Under the pieces are notes generated by a model, which had not been told where the DNA came from, searched no databases, and was given only the letters and a program-made list of their open reading frames with translations. The position numbers and the translations under genes are program-made. This document shows, one piece after another, positions 52,892 through 62,783 of a DNA stretch of 64,000 nt (position 1 is the stretch's first letter; the number at the start of each line of letters is the position of its first letter). The DNA lies in assembly GCF_002019605.1 (NCBI RefSeq), contig NZ_KV917368.1:279809-343808 (forward strand). The letters are read 5' to 3'. The DNA comes from Alkalihalobacterium alkalinitrilicum. GTDB lineage: Bacteria; Bacillota; Bacilli; Bacillales; Bacillaceae_F.

Positions 52892-53871
52892 CTTTTATCC
52901 CACCAGAAAAACGACTGGGCCTGATTAATTTGATAATGTCGTAAAGGGTAAACAAAGCTTAAGACCCGATTTTCAAAGTGGACCAAATTAATTTTCCAAT
53001 TTGAAGCCATAATTTTATCAGCTAACTTAAGGGTCAAATACCCAAATATAATGCCACCGAATATATCAATAACCCAGTGAATGCCTAAATAGACTGTCGA
53101 GATGATAATACCTGAATTTAAAATAGTAAAGAAGTACTTAATCGGTCTTGACGATTCTCTCCAAGCTAACAAAATCGTTACCGTTGCAATCGATGTGTGC
53201 ATACTTGGAAATACGTGGTTTAAGCTAGGGATGACAGGGTCTGTTATTGTACGGTATCCTGCAATTGGATCAGTAAACTGATAGCCGAACCACTGGTTTT
53301 GGATCCACCACACTTGATGGCCATCGACCCAGAAATGGAAAGGCAAAATCAAAACGTATTGTAAGAAATGTCCAGCAAACATCGCCAAAAGTATTTTTCG
53401 CGGCTGGCCCGTGAGTAAATAATAAAGCGCTAATCCAAACAGACAAAAGACAAACCCGTGAATGTAAATATATACAAAAAAACGGTCCATAATGGGTGTG
53501 GCAAACTGTCTTAACCACATTCCATCATTGAATGGTATGGAATTGAGCAGGGGATTAATATACAATTTCCATCCAAACAGCCCATTAGGGTTCGCTAATT
53601 CCCAAATGAGCTGCCATACATGAACTAAAAAAGTTGTTAAGTTTGCGATGAGGAAAATACTTAAGAAAATGAACGATTTTTTTAAGAGTTGACGATCAAA
53701 CTTAAAATATTTATAAGAAAGTAAAATCGGATATAGCAATAATAAAAAGAACTGAAATCTTTCCCATTGACTTGGTAAGATAAAAATCAAAGCAGTTAAC
53801 GGGATCATTAAATATAAAGATGTCCTTGCCATTTTTACTTGCTGCATACTCTCTAACTGATGACTTATCAT
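52888..53871 (-). CDS. PAP2 superfamily phosphatase/phosphotransferase
   Basis: This 327-residue membrane protein with several N-terminal helices carries the C-terminal PAP2 motifs SLNHVFPSMHTS (FPSMHTS at 221-227) and GIHWVIDIFGG (263-273). The catalytic histidines are in SMHTS and GIHW. The long N-terminal membrane part and TDPVIPSLN resemble inositol-phosphorylceramide synthase-like PAP2 enzymes, which transfer a phospho-head group between lipids. GGGTGAG precedes ATG 53871; a GTG nine bases upstream is possible. It is coupled to the acyltransferase gene, which suggests envelope lipid or glycolipid modification. Confidence 0.82.
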   Translation of the reverse strand: MISHQLESMQQVKMARTSLYLMIPLTALIFILPSQWERFQFFLLLLYPILLSYKYFKFDRQLLKKSFIFLSIFLIANLTTFLVHVWQLIWELANPNGLFGWKLYINPLLNSIPFNDGMWLRQFATPIMDRFFVYIYIHGFVFCLFGLALYYLLTGQPRKILLAMFAGHFLQYVLILPFHFWVDGHQVWWIQNQWFGYQFTDPIAGYRTITDPVIPSLNHVFPSMHTSIATVTILLAWRESSRPIKYFFTILNSGIIISTVYLGIHWVIDIFGGIIFGYLTLKLADKIMASNWKINLVHFENRVLSFVYPLRHYQINQAQSFFWWDKR

Positions 53872-53975
53872 AATTCTCACCCATTTTTTTAGTTGGTAAT
53901 GGGGATTTTACAAGAAAGATGTAATCAATCTTTTATCAAATTATTAAAAATCTATGAAATGAGATTACAATATGT

Positions 53976-55433
53976 TTACATTGTAGGTTTGTAGTCGTTT
54001 TCTAGATGTTCGTTTATTGGAAAAATGACTGTAAATGTTGTCCCTTCTCCAAGTGTACTTTCTACAGTGATCTCACCGTGATGCAATTTAACGAGCTCCT
54101 TTACGATGGACAAGCCTAACCCTGTTCCACGTCCTTTTTTATTTCTAGCACGATCGACTTTAAAAAATCGATCCCAAATTCGTTTTAAATCATAAGAAGG
54201 AATACCGATTCCTGTGTCCGTTATTTGTACAATAATGTGACCGTCTTTATTAGTGATGGAAGCCGTAATTGTCCCGTTATCTGTAAATTTATTCGCATTG
54301 TGTAATAGGTTTTTAAATATTTGTTCGAGCCTAATGGAGTCACCTAAAATGGGTGGTATGTTTTCTTGAACATGAATTGAAATTTGATTTCCGTTTTCAG
54401 TTGCTGAAGGTTCAAGATGAAGGCAGACTTTCTTAATCACTTCATCGAGCTGAACATAGTAAAGATCTAAAGTTACCTCGTTTTTTTCAAACTTAATTAA
54501 TTCCATTAAGTCACTAACTAAATGGTTGAGATATTCCGTTTCACGGTGCATGATTTGATAATATTTTTGTTTAGAGTCTTCATCTTTTATTAAACCGTCC
54601 TGTAGAGCTTCTAAAAAGCCTTGAATTCCTGTTAACGGAGTTCGTAATTCATGTGAAATATTGGCGATAAAGTCTTTTCTTCTTTGTTCAAGTGAATCTC
54701 GTTCTTTTTCGATTTCATTTAACTTATCAGCCATGCGATTAAACGAAATGACAAGCTGACCGATTTCATCGGGAATATCGTGATTGACACGTTTGTTGTA
54801 ATTTCCTAAAGCTATTTCGTTAGCCGCTTCTTCAACACGTTTTAACGGTTTCGAGATGGACCAAGATAAGTAGGAGACTAAAAGCCCTACAATTAATAGC
54901 ACACTAATAATGGCCCAAAGTACTATTTCTCTAATGTTAGTTACTGTTGTTTTCAATCCAGCAATAGGGGAATGGAGAATAATACCTCCATAAATTTGTT
55001 CGTTAGTTCCCCAAGGGACAATCACAGAAAGCATCGTTCGTTCTTCTTCCTCAATTTCCATGACCTGAATACTATACCTGCCTTCGAGGATATCTTGCAT
55101 AATACTAGTGTTAATTAATTCTCCAACAAACAAATCTTGTTGGGAAGAAGTTGCGACAATTTCTCCTTTTTTATCAACTAGCCAAATAGTAGATTGTGAA
55201 AATTGACCTAGTTTTTCGATTGTCTCTATAATGTCTCGAGTTATTTTATCGCTATGGAGGATTGCTCCATTTATATTTCTAGCTTGTGTGAGCATTTCTT
55301 GTTTCTTCTGATTTGTAATGTATTCCTTTGTGGACATCGAAATGACGATTCCGATAATACAAAATCCCAACAGGAACACCGTCAGAAAGCTTATAAGTAA
55401 TCGACGAAATAAACTGCGGTTAAGCCACTGCAT
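53976..55433 (-). CDS. Sensor histidine kinase (HAMP, HisKA, HATPase)
   Basis: This 485-residue kinase has a transmembrane helix at 11-31, an extracytoplasmic sensor (about 32-165; a single PAS/dCACHE-like domain), a second helix at 165-188, a HAMP domain, the H-box FIANISHELRTPLTG, the N-box FKNLLHNANKF, and DTGIGI and GTGLGLSIVKELV for ATP binding. It pairs with the OmpR-type regulator encoded 23 bases upstream on the same strand. The stimulus is unknown; the overall type is PhoR/ResE-like. Confidence 0.93.
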   Translation of the reverse strand: MQWLNRSLFRRLLISFLTVFLLGFCIIGIVISMSTKEYITNQKKQEMLTQARNINGAILHSDKITRDIIETIEKLGQFSQSTIWLVDKKGEIVATSSQQDLFVGELINTSIMQDILEGRYSIQVMEIEEEERTMLSVIVPWGTNEQIYGGIILHSPIAGLKTTVTNIREIVLWAIISVLLIVGLLVSYLSWSISKPLKRVEEAANEIALGNYNKRVNHDIPDEIGQLVISFNRMADKLNEIEKERDSLEQRRKDFIANISHELRTPLTGIQGFLEALQDGLIKDEDSKQKYYQIMHRETEYLNHLVSDLMELIKFEKNEVTLDLYYVQLDEVIKKVCLHLEPSATENGNQISIHVQENIPPILGDSIRLEQIFKNLLHNANKFTDNGTITASITNKDGHIIVQITDTGIGIPSYDLKRIWDRFFKVDRARNKKGRGTGLGLSIVKELVKLHHGEITVESTLGEGTTFTVIFPINEHLENDYKPTM

Positions 55434-55456
55434 ACAAATTATTACGCCTCCCGTTG

Positions 55457-56155
55457 TTAGTTTTTATTTTGGAACTGATACCCGACTCCCCAAACGGTAT
55501 GAATACAATGAATTTCGTGTTTCGCAAATTCTGTACGGATCCGTTTAATATGAACATCAACGGTTCTAATATCACCGCCGAAGTCAATTCCCCAAACACG
55601 CTCTAACAATTGATCTCGAGTGAGTACCGTATTGATATTTTGAACAAGATAGAGCAATAAATCAAACTCCTTTGGCCGAAGAAATAGTTTTTCTTCTTTA
55701 ACTAAGACTTGTCTACTTTTCACATGGATTGAGAAATTGACAAATTGATAAATTTGTTGATCACTTGTCACTTCATTTGAATTTTTATCTGGTAACCTCC
55801 TAAAGATGGCTTTAATTCTAGCAATAATTTCTCTTGGACTAAACGGCTTAGTGACATAATCATCTGCACCAATTTCGAGTCCGAGGATACGATCAATTTC
55901 TTCACCTTTTGCTGATAACATAATGATAGGGACGTCGGTTTTACTTCGAATCTGCCGACACACTTCATAGCCATCTATATCAGGCATCATAATATCTAAT
56001 AAAATAACATCAGGGTTAGTGGATTCATATAAAGAAAGGGCTTCACGGCCGCAATTCGCTTCAATTACACGATAGTTATTTTCTGTAAAAAATAATCGAA
56101 TGATTTCACATACATTTGGATCATCATCAGCAACAAGTACGGTAAGTTGACTCAA
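55457..56155 (-). CDS. OmpR-family response regulator
   Basis: This 232-residue regulator has a receiver domain with the acidic pair VADDDP (10-12), phosphoacceptor Asp54 in VILLDIMMPD and Lys103 in YVTKPFSPRE, then a C-terminal winged helix (LFLRPKEFDLLLYLVQNINTVLTRDQLLERVWGIDFGGDIRTVDVHIKRIR). TTG 56155 is chosen because TAGGAGG precedes it at good spacing and the product then begins MSQLTVLVADDD; the longer ORF to 56230 adds unrelated residues. It controls unknown genes together with the kinase. Confidence 0.93.
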   Translation of the reverse strand: MSQLTVLVADDDPNVCEIIRLFFTENNYRVIEANCGREALSLYESTNPDVILLDIMMPDIDGYEVCRQIRSKTDVPIIMLSAKGEEIDRILGLEIGADDYVTKPFSPREIIARIKAIFRRLPDKNSNEVTSDQQIYQFVNFSIHVKSRQVLVKEEKLFLRPKEFDLLLYLVQNINTVLTRDQLLERVWGIDFGGDIRTVDVHIKRIRTEFAKHEIHCIHTVWGVGYQFQNKN

Positions 56156-56441
56156 AACGTAACCTCCTATTTTAAAATCAAAAAAATTCTTACTTCTAAA
56201 ATACCATAATTTGTAAATTTGTTCTAACAAAAGAAATCACCTTATTATATACATTCTATGTTTACAATGGATCATAAAGTAACAACAGTACATAATTTTA
56301 CAAAACAGGCTTGAATAGTTTATTTAACGCTAATTTTTTAGAGTTAATAAGGAACGAGTCAGTAAACCAAGCTTTACATGACGGTCAATACCCTTTAAAA
56401 TCCTTTTTATTGGAAAAAATGAATCCAGAGGTGATGATAAG

Positions 56442-57083
56442 GTGTACCGTATTTTTTACATATTAATAATAGGGGTATTTTTGATTGGACTTGCTGGTTG
56501 TGCTGATGATAATGAAGACTCTATGGAAAAAGATGAAGTAGAGGTTATTGCCATTATAAATGAAGAGAAAATTTATAACCGTGAGTTGGATCACCTAGTT
56601 GAACAAACAAAAAGGATGTATGAAGAACAGGGGTTAGATACGGATGATGTACATCTTCTCCAACAAATTGAGGAGCAAATAGTAGAAGATTTAATAAATC
56701 AGGTGCTAATATTACAAGCTGCTGAGCGAGATGGAATGAATGATGAGCATATCGAAGAACAAATCAATGAAATCAAATTACAATACGAAGATGAGGCAGA
56801 GTTTCTTCAAGAATTAAAAGCAAACGATATGACGGTGGAAGATCTAAAACAAATGATTAAGATTGATCTTTATATAGAAAGTCATTTGCAAAACATCGAA
56901 GTAACAGCAGAAGAAGTAGAGGATTTGGTTATGGAATATAATAATTTCACAGAAGAAGACATCAATGTAGAAGAGGTAAAACCTTTGATTGAAAGCGAAT
57001 TAACACAGCGAAAACGGGGAGAGGAGTTCAATAAGTTAATAAATCAATTAAAGGAAGAAAGCGATATTCAAATTTTCCTATAA
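56442..57083 (+). CDS. SurA N-terminal domain lipoprotein
   Basis: This 213-residue lipoprotein starts at GTG 56442. The signal ends in IGLAGC (Cys20). It contains a SurA-like chaperone domain (AIINEEKIYNRELDHLVEQ, IVEDLINQVLILQAAERDGM, DEHIEEQINEIKLQYEDEAEF) as in PrsA and SurA, but no rotamase (PPIase) module follows: the protein ends in two further helices. It probably assists folding or assembly of a secreted protein at the membrane surface. It is divergent from the two-component genes and convergent with the ger operon. The target is unknown. Confidence 0.82.
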   Translation: MYRIFYILIIGVFLIGLAGCADDNEDSMEKDEVEVIAIINEEKIYNRELDHLVEQTKRMYEEQGLDTDDVHLLQQIEEQIVEDLINQVLILQAAERDGMNDEHIEEQINEIKLQYEDEAEFLQELKANDMTVEDLKQMIKIDLYIESHLQNIEVTAEEVEDLVMEYNNFTEEDINVEEVKPLIESELTQRKRGEEFNKLINQLKEESDIQIFL

Positions 57084-57089
57084 AGAATG

Positions 57090-57130
57090 AAATGAAAAAG
57101 ACACTATTGGTTTAGTGTCTTTTTCATTTC
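57090..57130. terminator. Bidirectional terminator
   Basis: A perfect 16-bp stem (AAATGAAAAAGACACT with its complement ending TCATTT) around ATTGGTTT. It serves both the SurA-like lipoprotein gene and the gerA-type gene. Confidence 0.85.
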
Positions 57131-57178
57131 GTTAACAAAATGGGGTTTCTTTTTTTGTTGACAGTTTGCCATTTTGTC

Positions 57179-58708
57179 TTATACCTGTCTCTTTGTATCT
57201 AATTTACTTGGTTCTGCTTTTCTAGTTTTTTGTAACGATATTGGTGCCCTTAACACTAAATCTAACCAGTTGGAAAATTCGTATGGTGCAAATGGTGACG
57301 TGTAATAGCTACCAAAGCTACGCAGGCCTACAAGGTGAATGTTAATTAAAATGTAAGATATTACAATTCCAAAGAGTCCAAAGAGTGCAGCTGCAATCAT
57401 TACGCCAAACCGTAACATTCGGAATGTAATACTGATGTTATAGGCTGGTAGCGCGAAAGAAGCGATCGCGGTCAAGGCTACGACAATGACCATGATCGGA
57501 CTGACAATCCCAGCACGAACGGCGGCATCACCAATGACGAGGCCACCAACGATACCAATCGTTTGGCCGACGGGACGTGGTAACCGAACCCCTGCTTCGC
57601 GTAATAATTCAATCGTAAACTCCATTAACAACGCTTCAATAAAAGCGGGGAAGGGTACACCTTCACGCGAACCCGCTATGGACAGCGCTAATGTAGTTGG
57701 TATCATACCTTGGTGATACGATACCATCGCTATATAAAGTGCAGGGAGGAACATGGCAATAAATGCTCCAACATAGCGGAGGATTCGAACGAACGTTCCG
57801 ATTTGCCAGCGGTCATAATTGTCCTCTGGGGATTTAAAATACTCTTCAAATGTAAGAGGAGCAATCATGACAAATGGTGTTCCATCAATAATCACAACCA
57901 CTTTGCCATTTAACAGCTGAGCACTCGTTTTATCTGGTCGTTCCGTTCGAAGGAGTTGGGGGAAGGGGGATAAAACGTTATCCTCAACAAATTGTTCAAG
58001 GTCCCCAGTTTCAGCGACATCATCTATATCTATACAAGCAATTCTATAGCGCATTTCTTCAACAAGCTCTTCATTTGTAACCCCTTTAAGGTATACAAGT
58101 GCGAAATCACGTTTAGATCTTCTTCCTAAATGACCAAATTGTACGGTTAAATTCGGGTCCCTAATTCTTCTACGTAGTAACATGACATTCGTATGTAATA
58201 CTTCATTAAACCCATCTCGGGGTCCGCGAACGACAATTTCACTTTCCGGCTCCTCGATGGATCGTTGATTAAATTGACGGGTTTCAAATAAAATGAACTT
58301 CGGAATCCCATCAATAACCAGTAATGTTTCCCCAGACATGAGCGGAAGGATCGCGTCATCATATGTTGTTTCTACTGATAGTTCGATAAAGTTTGTTACT
58401 TGTTGTTCCAAAAAGTCAAGGAAGGCATCGCCCTCTAAATTTTCTACACCGTCATTAGAAAAATAAATAAGGGGCTTTATAACCTTGGATTCAATTCCGT
58501 TTTCATCGGCTAATCCATCGATGTAAAATAATGATGCTTTAATTTTTCTACCGATGAGAAAATCACGTTGAACGACATCATCACTCTCCCCAACAATATT
58601 TTTGATTGAAGTGATCATGTCGTCTAATACAGGCGAGACTTCGAGTTCGACATTATTGCTTTTACGAACTTTATCAGCATTTAATTTCTTTAATAACTTT
58701 TTATACAT
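57179..58708 (-). CDS. GerA-type spore germination receptor subunit A
   Basis: This 509-residue protein has a large hydrophilic N-terminal domain (about 1-290, with VQRDFLIGRKIKASLFYIDG, VVRGPRDGFNEVL and NVMLLRRRIRDPNL, all family landmarks) followed by about five membrane helices starting at YVGAFIAMFLPALYIAMVSYHQGMIPTTL. A subunits of GerA/GerB/GerK-type receptors lie in the spore inner membrane and act as nutrient-gated ion channels. It is the last gene of the operon; 22 bases separate it from the C subunit gene. Nutrient specificity cannot be read. Confidence 0.93.
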   Translation of the reverse strand: MYKKLLKKLNADKVRKSNNVELEVSPVLDDMITSIKNIVGESDDVVQRDFLIGRKIKASLFYIDGLADENGIESKVIKPLIYFSNDGVENLEGDAFLDFLEQQVTNFIELSVETTYDDAILPLMSGETLLVIDGIPKFILFETRQFNQRSIEEPESEIVVRGPRDGFNEVLHTNVMLLRRRIRDPNLTVQFGHLGRRSKRDFALVYLKGVTNEELVEEMRYRIACIDIDDVAETGDLEQFVEDNVLSPFPQLLRTERPDKTSAQLLNGKVVVIIDGTPFVMIAPLTFEEYFKSPEDNYDRWQIGTFVRILRYVGAFIAMFLPALYIAMVSYHQGMIPTTLALSIAGSREGVPFPAFIEALLMEFTIELLREAGVRLPRPVGQTIGIVGGLVIGDAAVRAGIVSPIMVIVVALTAIASFALPAYNISITFRMLRFGVMIAAALFGLFGIVISYILINIHLVGLRSFGSYYTSPFAPYEFSNWLDLVLRAPISLQKTRKAEPSKLDTKRQV

Positions 58709-58730
58709 TTACTTCACCTCCTGTACGGTT

Positions 58731-59960
58731 TTATTCCAATTTTTCGTTTAACATGTAATGACGAATTTTAACGAGCGCATTCACGTTCACTTCGGCGTCT
58801 TCGAAAGCGCCACCTTCACCATCCCAGGCATCATCAACCGTTTTCCAATAATCGTATTGTTGTTGCCGTACTAAATTATGAAATCCGAAAACATCAGTGT
58901 GAAATTCGTTTTGCATCTTATCTATAATTCTATCCACTTGTCTTTGGATAGCTTTTTCTACATGTCCTTCAAGTTCTCGAAGGGTTTCTTCATCACTTAT
59001 TTCAACACCATGCAACCAACTTTCCCCGAATGCTCCTTCTGCTCGTATTTCTACATCAAAAATATTTTGATTATTTTCTCGTCGATAATCGATTGTTGTT
59101 GCCATCGTTATGACTTCATATATAAAAAACTCAGCTTCGCTTTCTTTATATTCGACTTCAATCACTCCGTTATTAGCTTCCCCTACGACCCAGTTATATC
59201 CTTTAACATCTTCTTCACCGAGCCAACCAAGCATGGTGTTTTCTCTCCCAAGAAATACAGCTGCTCCACTAATTTTTAAGTCACCATTTGGTGGAGAAAC
59301 GATCCGTGGTATTAAAAAACTATGACCACCAGTAATATCCGTCGAAATTTCACCAATGGTCTTTGGTGCAATCATTGGGAGAGCAGCTTCGTGATTTTCC
59401 GTAATGTCGACAATAGATGTAGCAATTAACTCTTCTAAAGGTAATTTATTACCTAGTACTTTGTTCGTATCTCCCTCCGTGATATAGAGATAGGATCTTC
59501 TACGCATTTCATGGTCACGAATGTAAAAGTCGGCAAGATGTTCGAGCATGGGGTTCCCTCTTACTAATTTTTCATTAATGACAATTGCTTTAAGATGTTC
59601 AAAGTTTAAGCGCCGACTTCGTCTAGTTGCAATTTGACGAACCGCCTTAAAGTTAGTAAATCCCGTAGTCGTTATTGTAAAAAAAGAGCGTCCAGATCTG
59701 CCTCCTTCTTGGGCTTCGATTTTACTTGGGATAGCGACATTAAACGTGACGTTAAATAATTGATCATGCTCAGGTTTACGACTAATGCGCTCACCCGTTT
59801 CTCGTTCATATTGTCTTATTTGTTCTTCTTCATTTTCAACGGGATCAAGGCCAACAGCCATAAGGAAACCTATTTCTTCAATTTCCGTAAGATCCCAGCA
59901 ACTCACTAGTAATGGAGTACAACATACAATGAAAAGAGTGAGATAAATATTTTTTTTCAT
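58731..59960 (-). CDS. GerC-type spore germination lipoprotein
   Basis: This 409-residue Ger(x)C lipoprotein has a signal ending LLVSC with lipid Cys21 and CWDLTEIEEIGFLMAVGLD just after it, then FTTTGFTNFKAVRQIATRRSRRLNFEHLKAIVINEKLVRG and the C-terminal Ger_AC domain (EAEFFIYEVITMATTIDYRR). It starts at ATG 59960, directly behind the upstream GerB stop and a GGGGGATG site. In the spore it is attached to the outer face of the inner membrane as part of the receptor. Confidence 0.92.
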   Translation of the reverse strand: MKKNIYLTLFIVCCTPLLVSCWDLTEIEEIGFLMAVGLDPVENEEEQIRQYERETGERISRKPEHDQLFNVTFNVAIPSKIEAQEGGRSGRSFFTITTTGFTNFKAVRQIATRRSRRLNFEHLKAIVINEKLVRGNPMLEHLADFYIRDHEMRRRSYLYITEGDTNKVLGNKLPLEELIATSIVDITENHEAALPMIAPKTIGEISTDITGGHSFLIPRIVSPPNGDLKISGAAVFLGRENTMLGWLGEEDVKGYNWVVGEANNGVIEVEYKESEAEFFIYEVITMATTIDYRRENNQNIFDVEIRAEGAFGESWLHGVEISDEETLRELEGHVEKAIQRQVDRIIDKMQNEFHTDVFGFHNLVRQQQYDYWKTVDDAWDGEGGAFEDAEVNVNALVKIRHYMLNEKLE

Positions 59961-59961
59961 C

Positions 59962-61083
59962 CTACATCCCCCTCGGCATCTGACTGTTTCTTTTCTGCTT
60001 TCTAAACCACACGGTAAGATAACCAACCATGATACTTGTACAAAATAAACTTACTCCTAGCCATCCGATCCAATCTGCAAATGTAAACAACTCGGCTATT
60101 GAAACTGGAATAAAAGCAATAATAAAAGTAATAAAAGTAATAATGGCTAGAACTAAACCTTTGTTGGTTAATCGAAATGTACTTGTAACGATTTGAAGTG
60201 TAATTAATTCTGCAATGGCCATCGTATTAAATATTGTCATAAGCCATATCGTGATCATTAACGACTCTAATCTTTCAAAAAAAGCGCCAGGAACTTCAAT
60301 TTCTTTTACGGATTCAACGGTTGGAAAAGTAATTGTTTGTGTACCTTCAACACCTAAAAGCGAAACGACAATAATAAATGTGGCTATATATATGAGCGTA
60401 ATAAATCCAATGGCAATATTTAAAGGAAATGCTCGAAGATCTGGTTTTTTCATATACATCATCCAAAATATTAAAATCTCAATTCCTAAAAAAGATAACG
60501 ATATTTCAGAAACACCCTGTATAACGGGCATAACTCCATCACCCATAACGGGTAGCATTCGCTCAATTTCTATATTAGGTAGATTTGCAATTAACAGAAT
60601 AACAACTAAAAATATAGTGATTGGGAGAAACATGAGACTCAGATGGACAACTCCTTGAACCCCTTTAGTTACGGCATAGGTGGTCGTTAAAAGGATGATT
60701 GCAGCTAAAACTTCTGATGGTGTTCGATCGAGTAAATACATTTTGACTACGAATGCCAATACACGGGCTTCAAAGGCTAATAGCGAAATGAAATAAACGA
60801 TAAAAGATATCAACATAAGGTTAGCCATCCATTTCCCTAACTTTCCCTGTTCCAAATAACTAAAAAATGACTGTCCTGGGTATTGTTGTTGTAAGCGAAC
60901 GTAAAGATATATTAGGATCATAAAAATTATTCCTGATATCGCGATAGAAATCCATCCATCAGGTGAATCTATTGCTGCTGTTAGGCCTCTAGGAATCGTT
61001 AAAATTCCGACACCAATGATGACTGACATTAAGACGATTGCCATCTCTAATGGGGCAATTTGATAATTATCTTCGGTACCCAT
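59962..61083 (-). CDS. GerB-type spore germination permease-like subunit
   Basis: This 373-residue APC-fold protein has ten helices: NYQIAPLEMAIVLMSVIIGVGILTIPRGLTAAI opens the family signature, and GWISIAISG, VKMYLLDRTPSEVLAAIILL and a terminal cytosolic basic tail follow. GerB subunits bind the germinant. GGAGGGG precedes ATG 61083. It is one of two GerB-like genes in the same operon, with a non-coding repeat inserted between them. Sequence similarity to the other copy (61333) is clear throughout. Confidence 0.92.
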   Translation of the reverse strand: MGTEDNYQIAPLEMAIVLMSVIIGVGILTIPRGLTAAIDSPDGWISIAISGIIFMILIYLYVRLQQQYPGQSFFSYLEQGKLGKWMANLMLISFIVYFISLLAFEARVLAFVVKMYLLDRTPSEVLAAIILLTTTYAVTKGVQGVVHLSLMFLPITIFLVVILLIANLPNIEIERMLPVMGDGVMPVIQGVSEISLSFLGIEILIFWMMYMKKPDLRAFPLNIAIGFITLIYIATFIIVVSLLGVEGTQTITFPTVESVKEIEVPGAFFERLESLMITIWLMTIFNTMAIAELITLQIVTSTFRLTNKGLVLAIITFITFIIAFIPVSIAELFTFADWIGWLGVSLFCTSIMVGYLTVWFRKQKRNSQMPRGM

Positions 61084-61108
61084 CGTTTGCCCCTCCAATA
61101 CTAAAACA

Positions 61109-61324
61109 TTTTCCCAGCAACAACTGGCAGTAATACCACCACCTCAAGACTTAGTGGCATCAAAGAAGGATAAGTGGGGGATAAACTGCCAGTAAAAGCT
61201 TAATGAACACAGACTAAATGCGCCAGGTCCTGTGGCAACGTGTTGTGACCCACATCGTGTGGGCCTCAACAAACCATCAGTGGGGGAAGATAAAAAACCC
61301 TCAACGATGGAAGTTTCATTTTAT
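61109..61324 (+). mobile_element. Interspersed structured repeat, copy 6
   Basis: 216 bp; the 5' flank reads TTTTC (degenerate), the 3' flank TTTAT (61320-61324). It is inserted in the ger operon between two gerB-like genes, on the strand opposite to the genes, nine bases from the stop of the upstream gerB and just before the ribosome binding site of the downstream one. Confidence 0.8.
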
Positions 61325-61332
61325 CCTTACGA

Positions 61333-62466
61333 TTACATTTGACTGCTTTTCTCAACAGAAGAATTATTTCGTTTATTCCGCAACCAAACGGTTAAAAACC
61401 CTATTATGAATAAAAAAATTAATAATCCAACACCGAAAATAGCTAAAAAATTGCCTAGTGATTCTAACTCTGTGATTGAATCGGGAATGAAAGCAGCGAG
61501 AAAAATAACAAAAAGAATAATAGCAGGAATGCTCGATCTGTGCTTTTGTGTACCAATAAATTGTTCATAAACGACTTTGTGAATGATTAAAAGAATGTTC
61601 GCCATGGTTGTAAAAATAGCCATAATATATACCGTTAAAAAGAGTGACTCTAAGCGTTCAATAAAGGCACCGATTAATTCAATTTCTTTTGCTAGTTCTA
61701 TTGATGGAAATGTAATAACCTTCGTCATCTCTAATCCAAATATGGCGTAAGTCGTTATAGTTAGAAAAGTAAAGGTTAAGATGATGATGAGCATATATAA
61801 ATTTAGTGAAAGCGGACGATAAGTAGAGACTTCCATATGGGACATAAAAAAAAATAGTAGGATAATTCCGGCAAACGAAAACATCGGTGCTAACACGCCC
61901 TCTATTATAGGTCCAATTCCTTCACTCATGACTGGGGAGAGTCGACCAAAGTCTGCTTCACCTAAATTAAAAATAATCACTGAAAATAAAGCGAAAAAAA
62001 TAAAGGGCGTAAACATTAAATGAATATGGACAATCCCTTGCACACCTTTTGAGGCAGCATAAGTAATGACGAGAAGTATTATGGCAACCACCACTTCAGA
62101 AGGAGTTTGGTCAATTAAGTACATCTTTACAGCCATTGCTAAAAGTCTCGATTGCAAACTAACCAATGTAAGAAAGTAAAAAATAAATATGAGGCCGATC
62201 AGTTTTGCTCCCCATTTTCCAACTTTACCTTCGGCTATATATTGAAGGTACGTTTTTTGAGGATAGTTTTGTTGTAAGCGAGTATATAAGTAAATGGCGA
62301 ACATCGTAATAATGCCTGCTATTAAAATGGAAATCCATCCATCTGTCGTACCTACTGCATTTGCTAATCCTCTAGGTACTGTCAAAATTCCAATACCTAA
62401 AATTAACGATACTAATGAAATCCCCATTTCTATTGGACTAATTTGATAATTTTTCTTTCTGTCCAT
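61333..62466 (-). CDS. Second GerB-type spore germination subunit
   Basis: This 377-residue paralogue of the adjacent GerB protein begins NYQISPIEMGISLVSLILGIGILTVPRGLANAV, with MYLIDQTPSEVVVAIILL, GVQGIVHIHLMFTPFIFF and the same ten-helix layout. Operons with two or more B subunits occur in bacilli and can widen the range of germinants. AGGAGT precedes the ATG. A small membrane protein gene lies 14 bases upstream. The frame is intact, so both B subunits may be used. Confidence 0.92.
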   Translation of the reverse strand: MDRKKNYQISPIEMGISLVSLILGIGILTVPRGLANAVGTTDGWISILIAGIITMFAIYLYTRLQQNYPQKTYLQYIAEGKVGKWGAKLIGLIFIFYFLTLVSLQSRLLAMAVKMYLIDQTPSEVVVAIILLVITYAASKGVQGIVHIHLMFTPFIFFALFSVIIFNLGEADFGRLSPVMSEGIGPIIEGVLAPMFSFAGIILLFFFMSHMEVSTYRPLSLNLYMLIIILTFTFLTITTYAIFGLEMTKVITFPSIELAKEIELIGAFIERLESLFLTVYIMAIFTTMANILLIIHKVVYEQFIGTQKHRSSIPAIILFVIFLAAFIPDSITELESLGNFLAIFGVGLLIFLFIIGFLTVWLRNKRNNSSVEKSSQM

Positions 62467-62479
62467 TTAAAATACTCCT

Positions 62480-62692
62480 TCAAGACTTCGATTGTTGGTC
62501 TTTGCTTGATTGCCCCAGCATCATTTTTCGTTTCTTTTGGTTCTCTTCCTCCATATATGGTAATTTAACAATTTCTTCAAGTTTTTTTGTAACATATTGA
62601 AATAATAAGACAATGAGTGCAGACCCTAAAGCCGTCCAAAATACAGCTCGTTGTGGCAAAAAACCTAAAATGCTATCCAAGAATTCATTCAT
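62480..62692 (-). CDS. Small membrane protein, GerD-like receptor D subunit
   Basis: This 70-residue protein starts at ATG 62692 behind AGGTGATTGTA. One clear helix (AVFWTALGSALIVLLFQYV) is preceded by an amphipathic hydrophobic stretch (EFLDSILGFLPQR) and followed by a charged tail (KKLEEIVKLPYMEEENQKKRKMM). Small D genes of 70-80 residues accompany many gerA-family operons and modulate receptor response. Its place as first gene of this operon and its size fit that role; the match is positional rather than by sequence motif. Confidence 0.72.
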   Translation of the reverse strand: MNEFLDSILGFLPQRAVFWTALGSALIVLLFQYVTKKLEEIVKLPYMEEENQKKRKMMLGQSSKDQQSKS

Positions 62693-62783
62693 TACAATCA
62701 CCTAACTTTAATGGTTTTGTTTACAAATTTTTCTTAGTTTATCTCAAAATTACTTAAATTATGAGCTGGGATTCTGCTTATTA

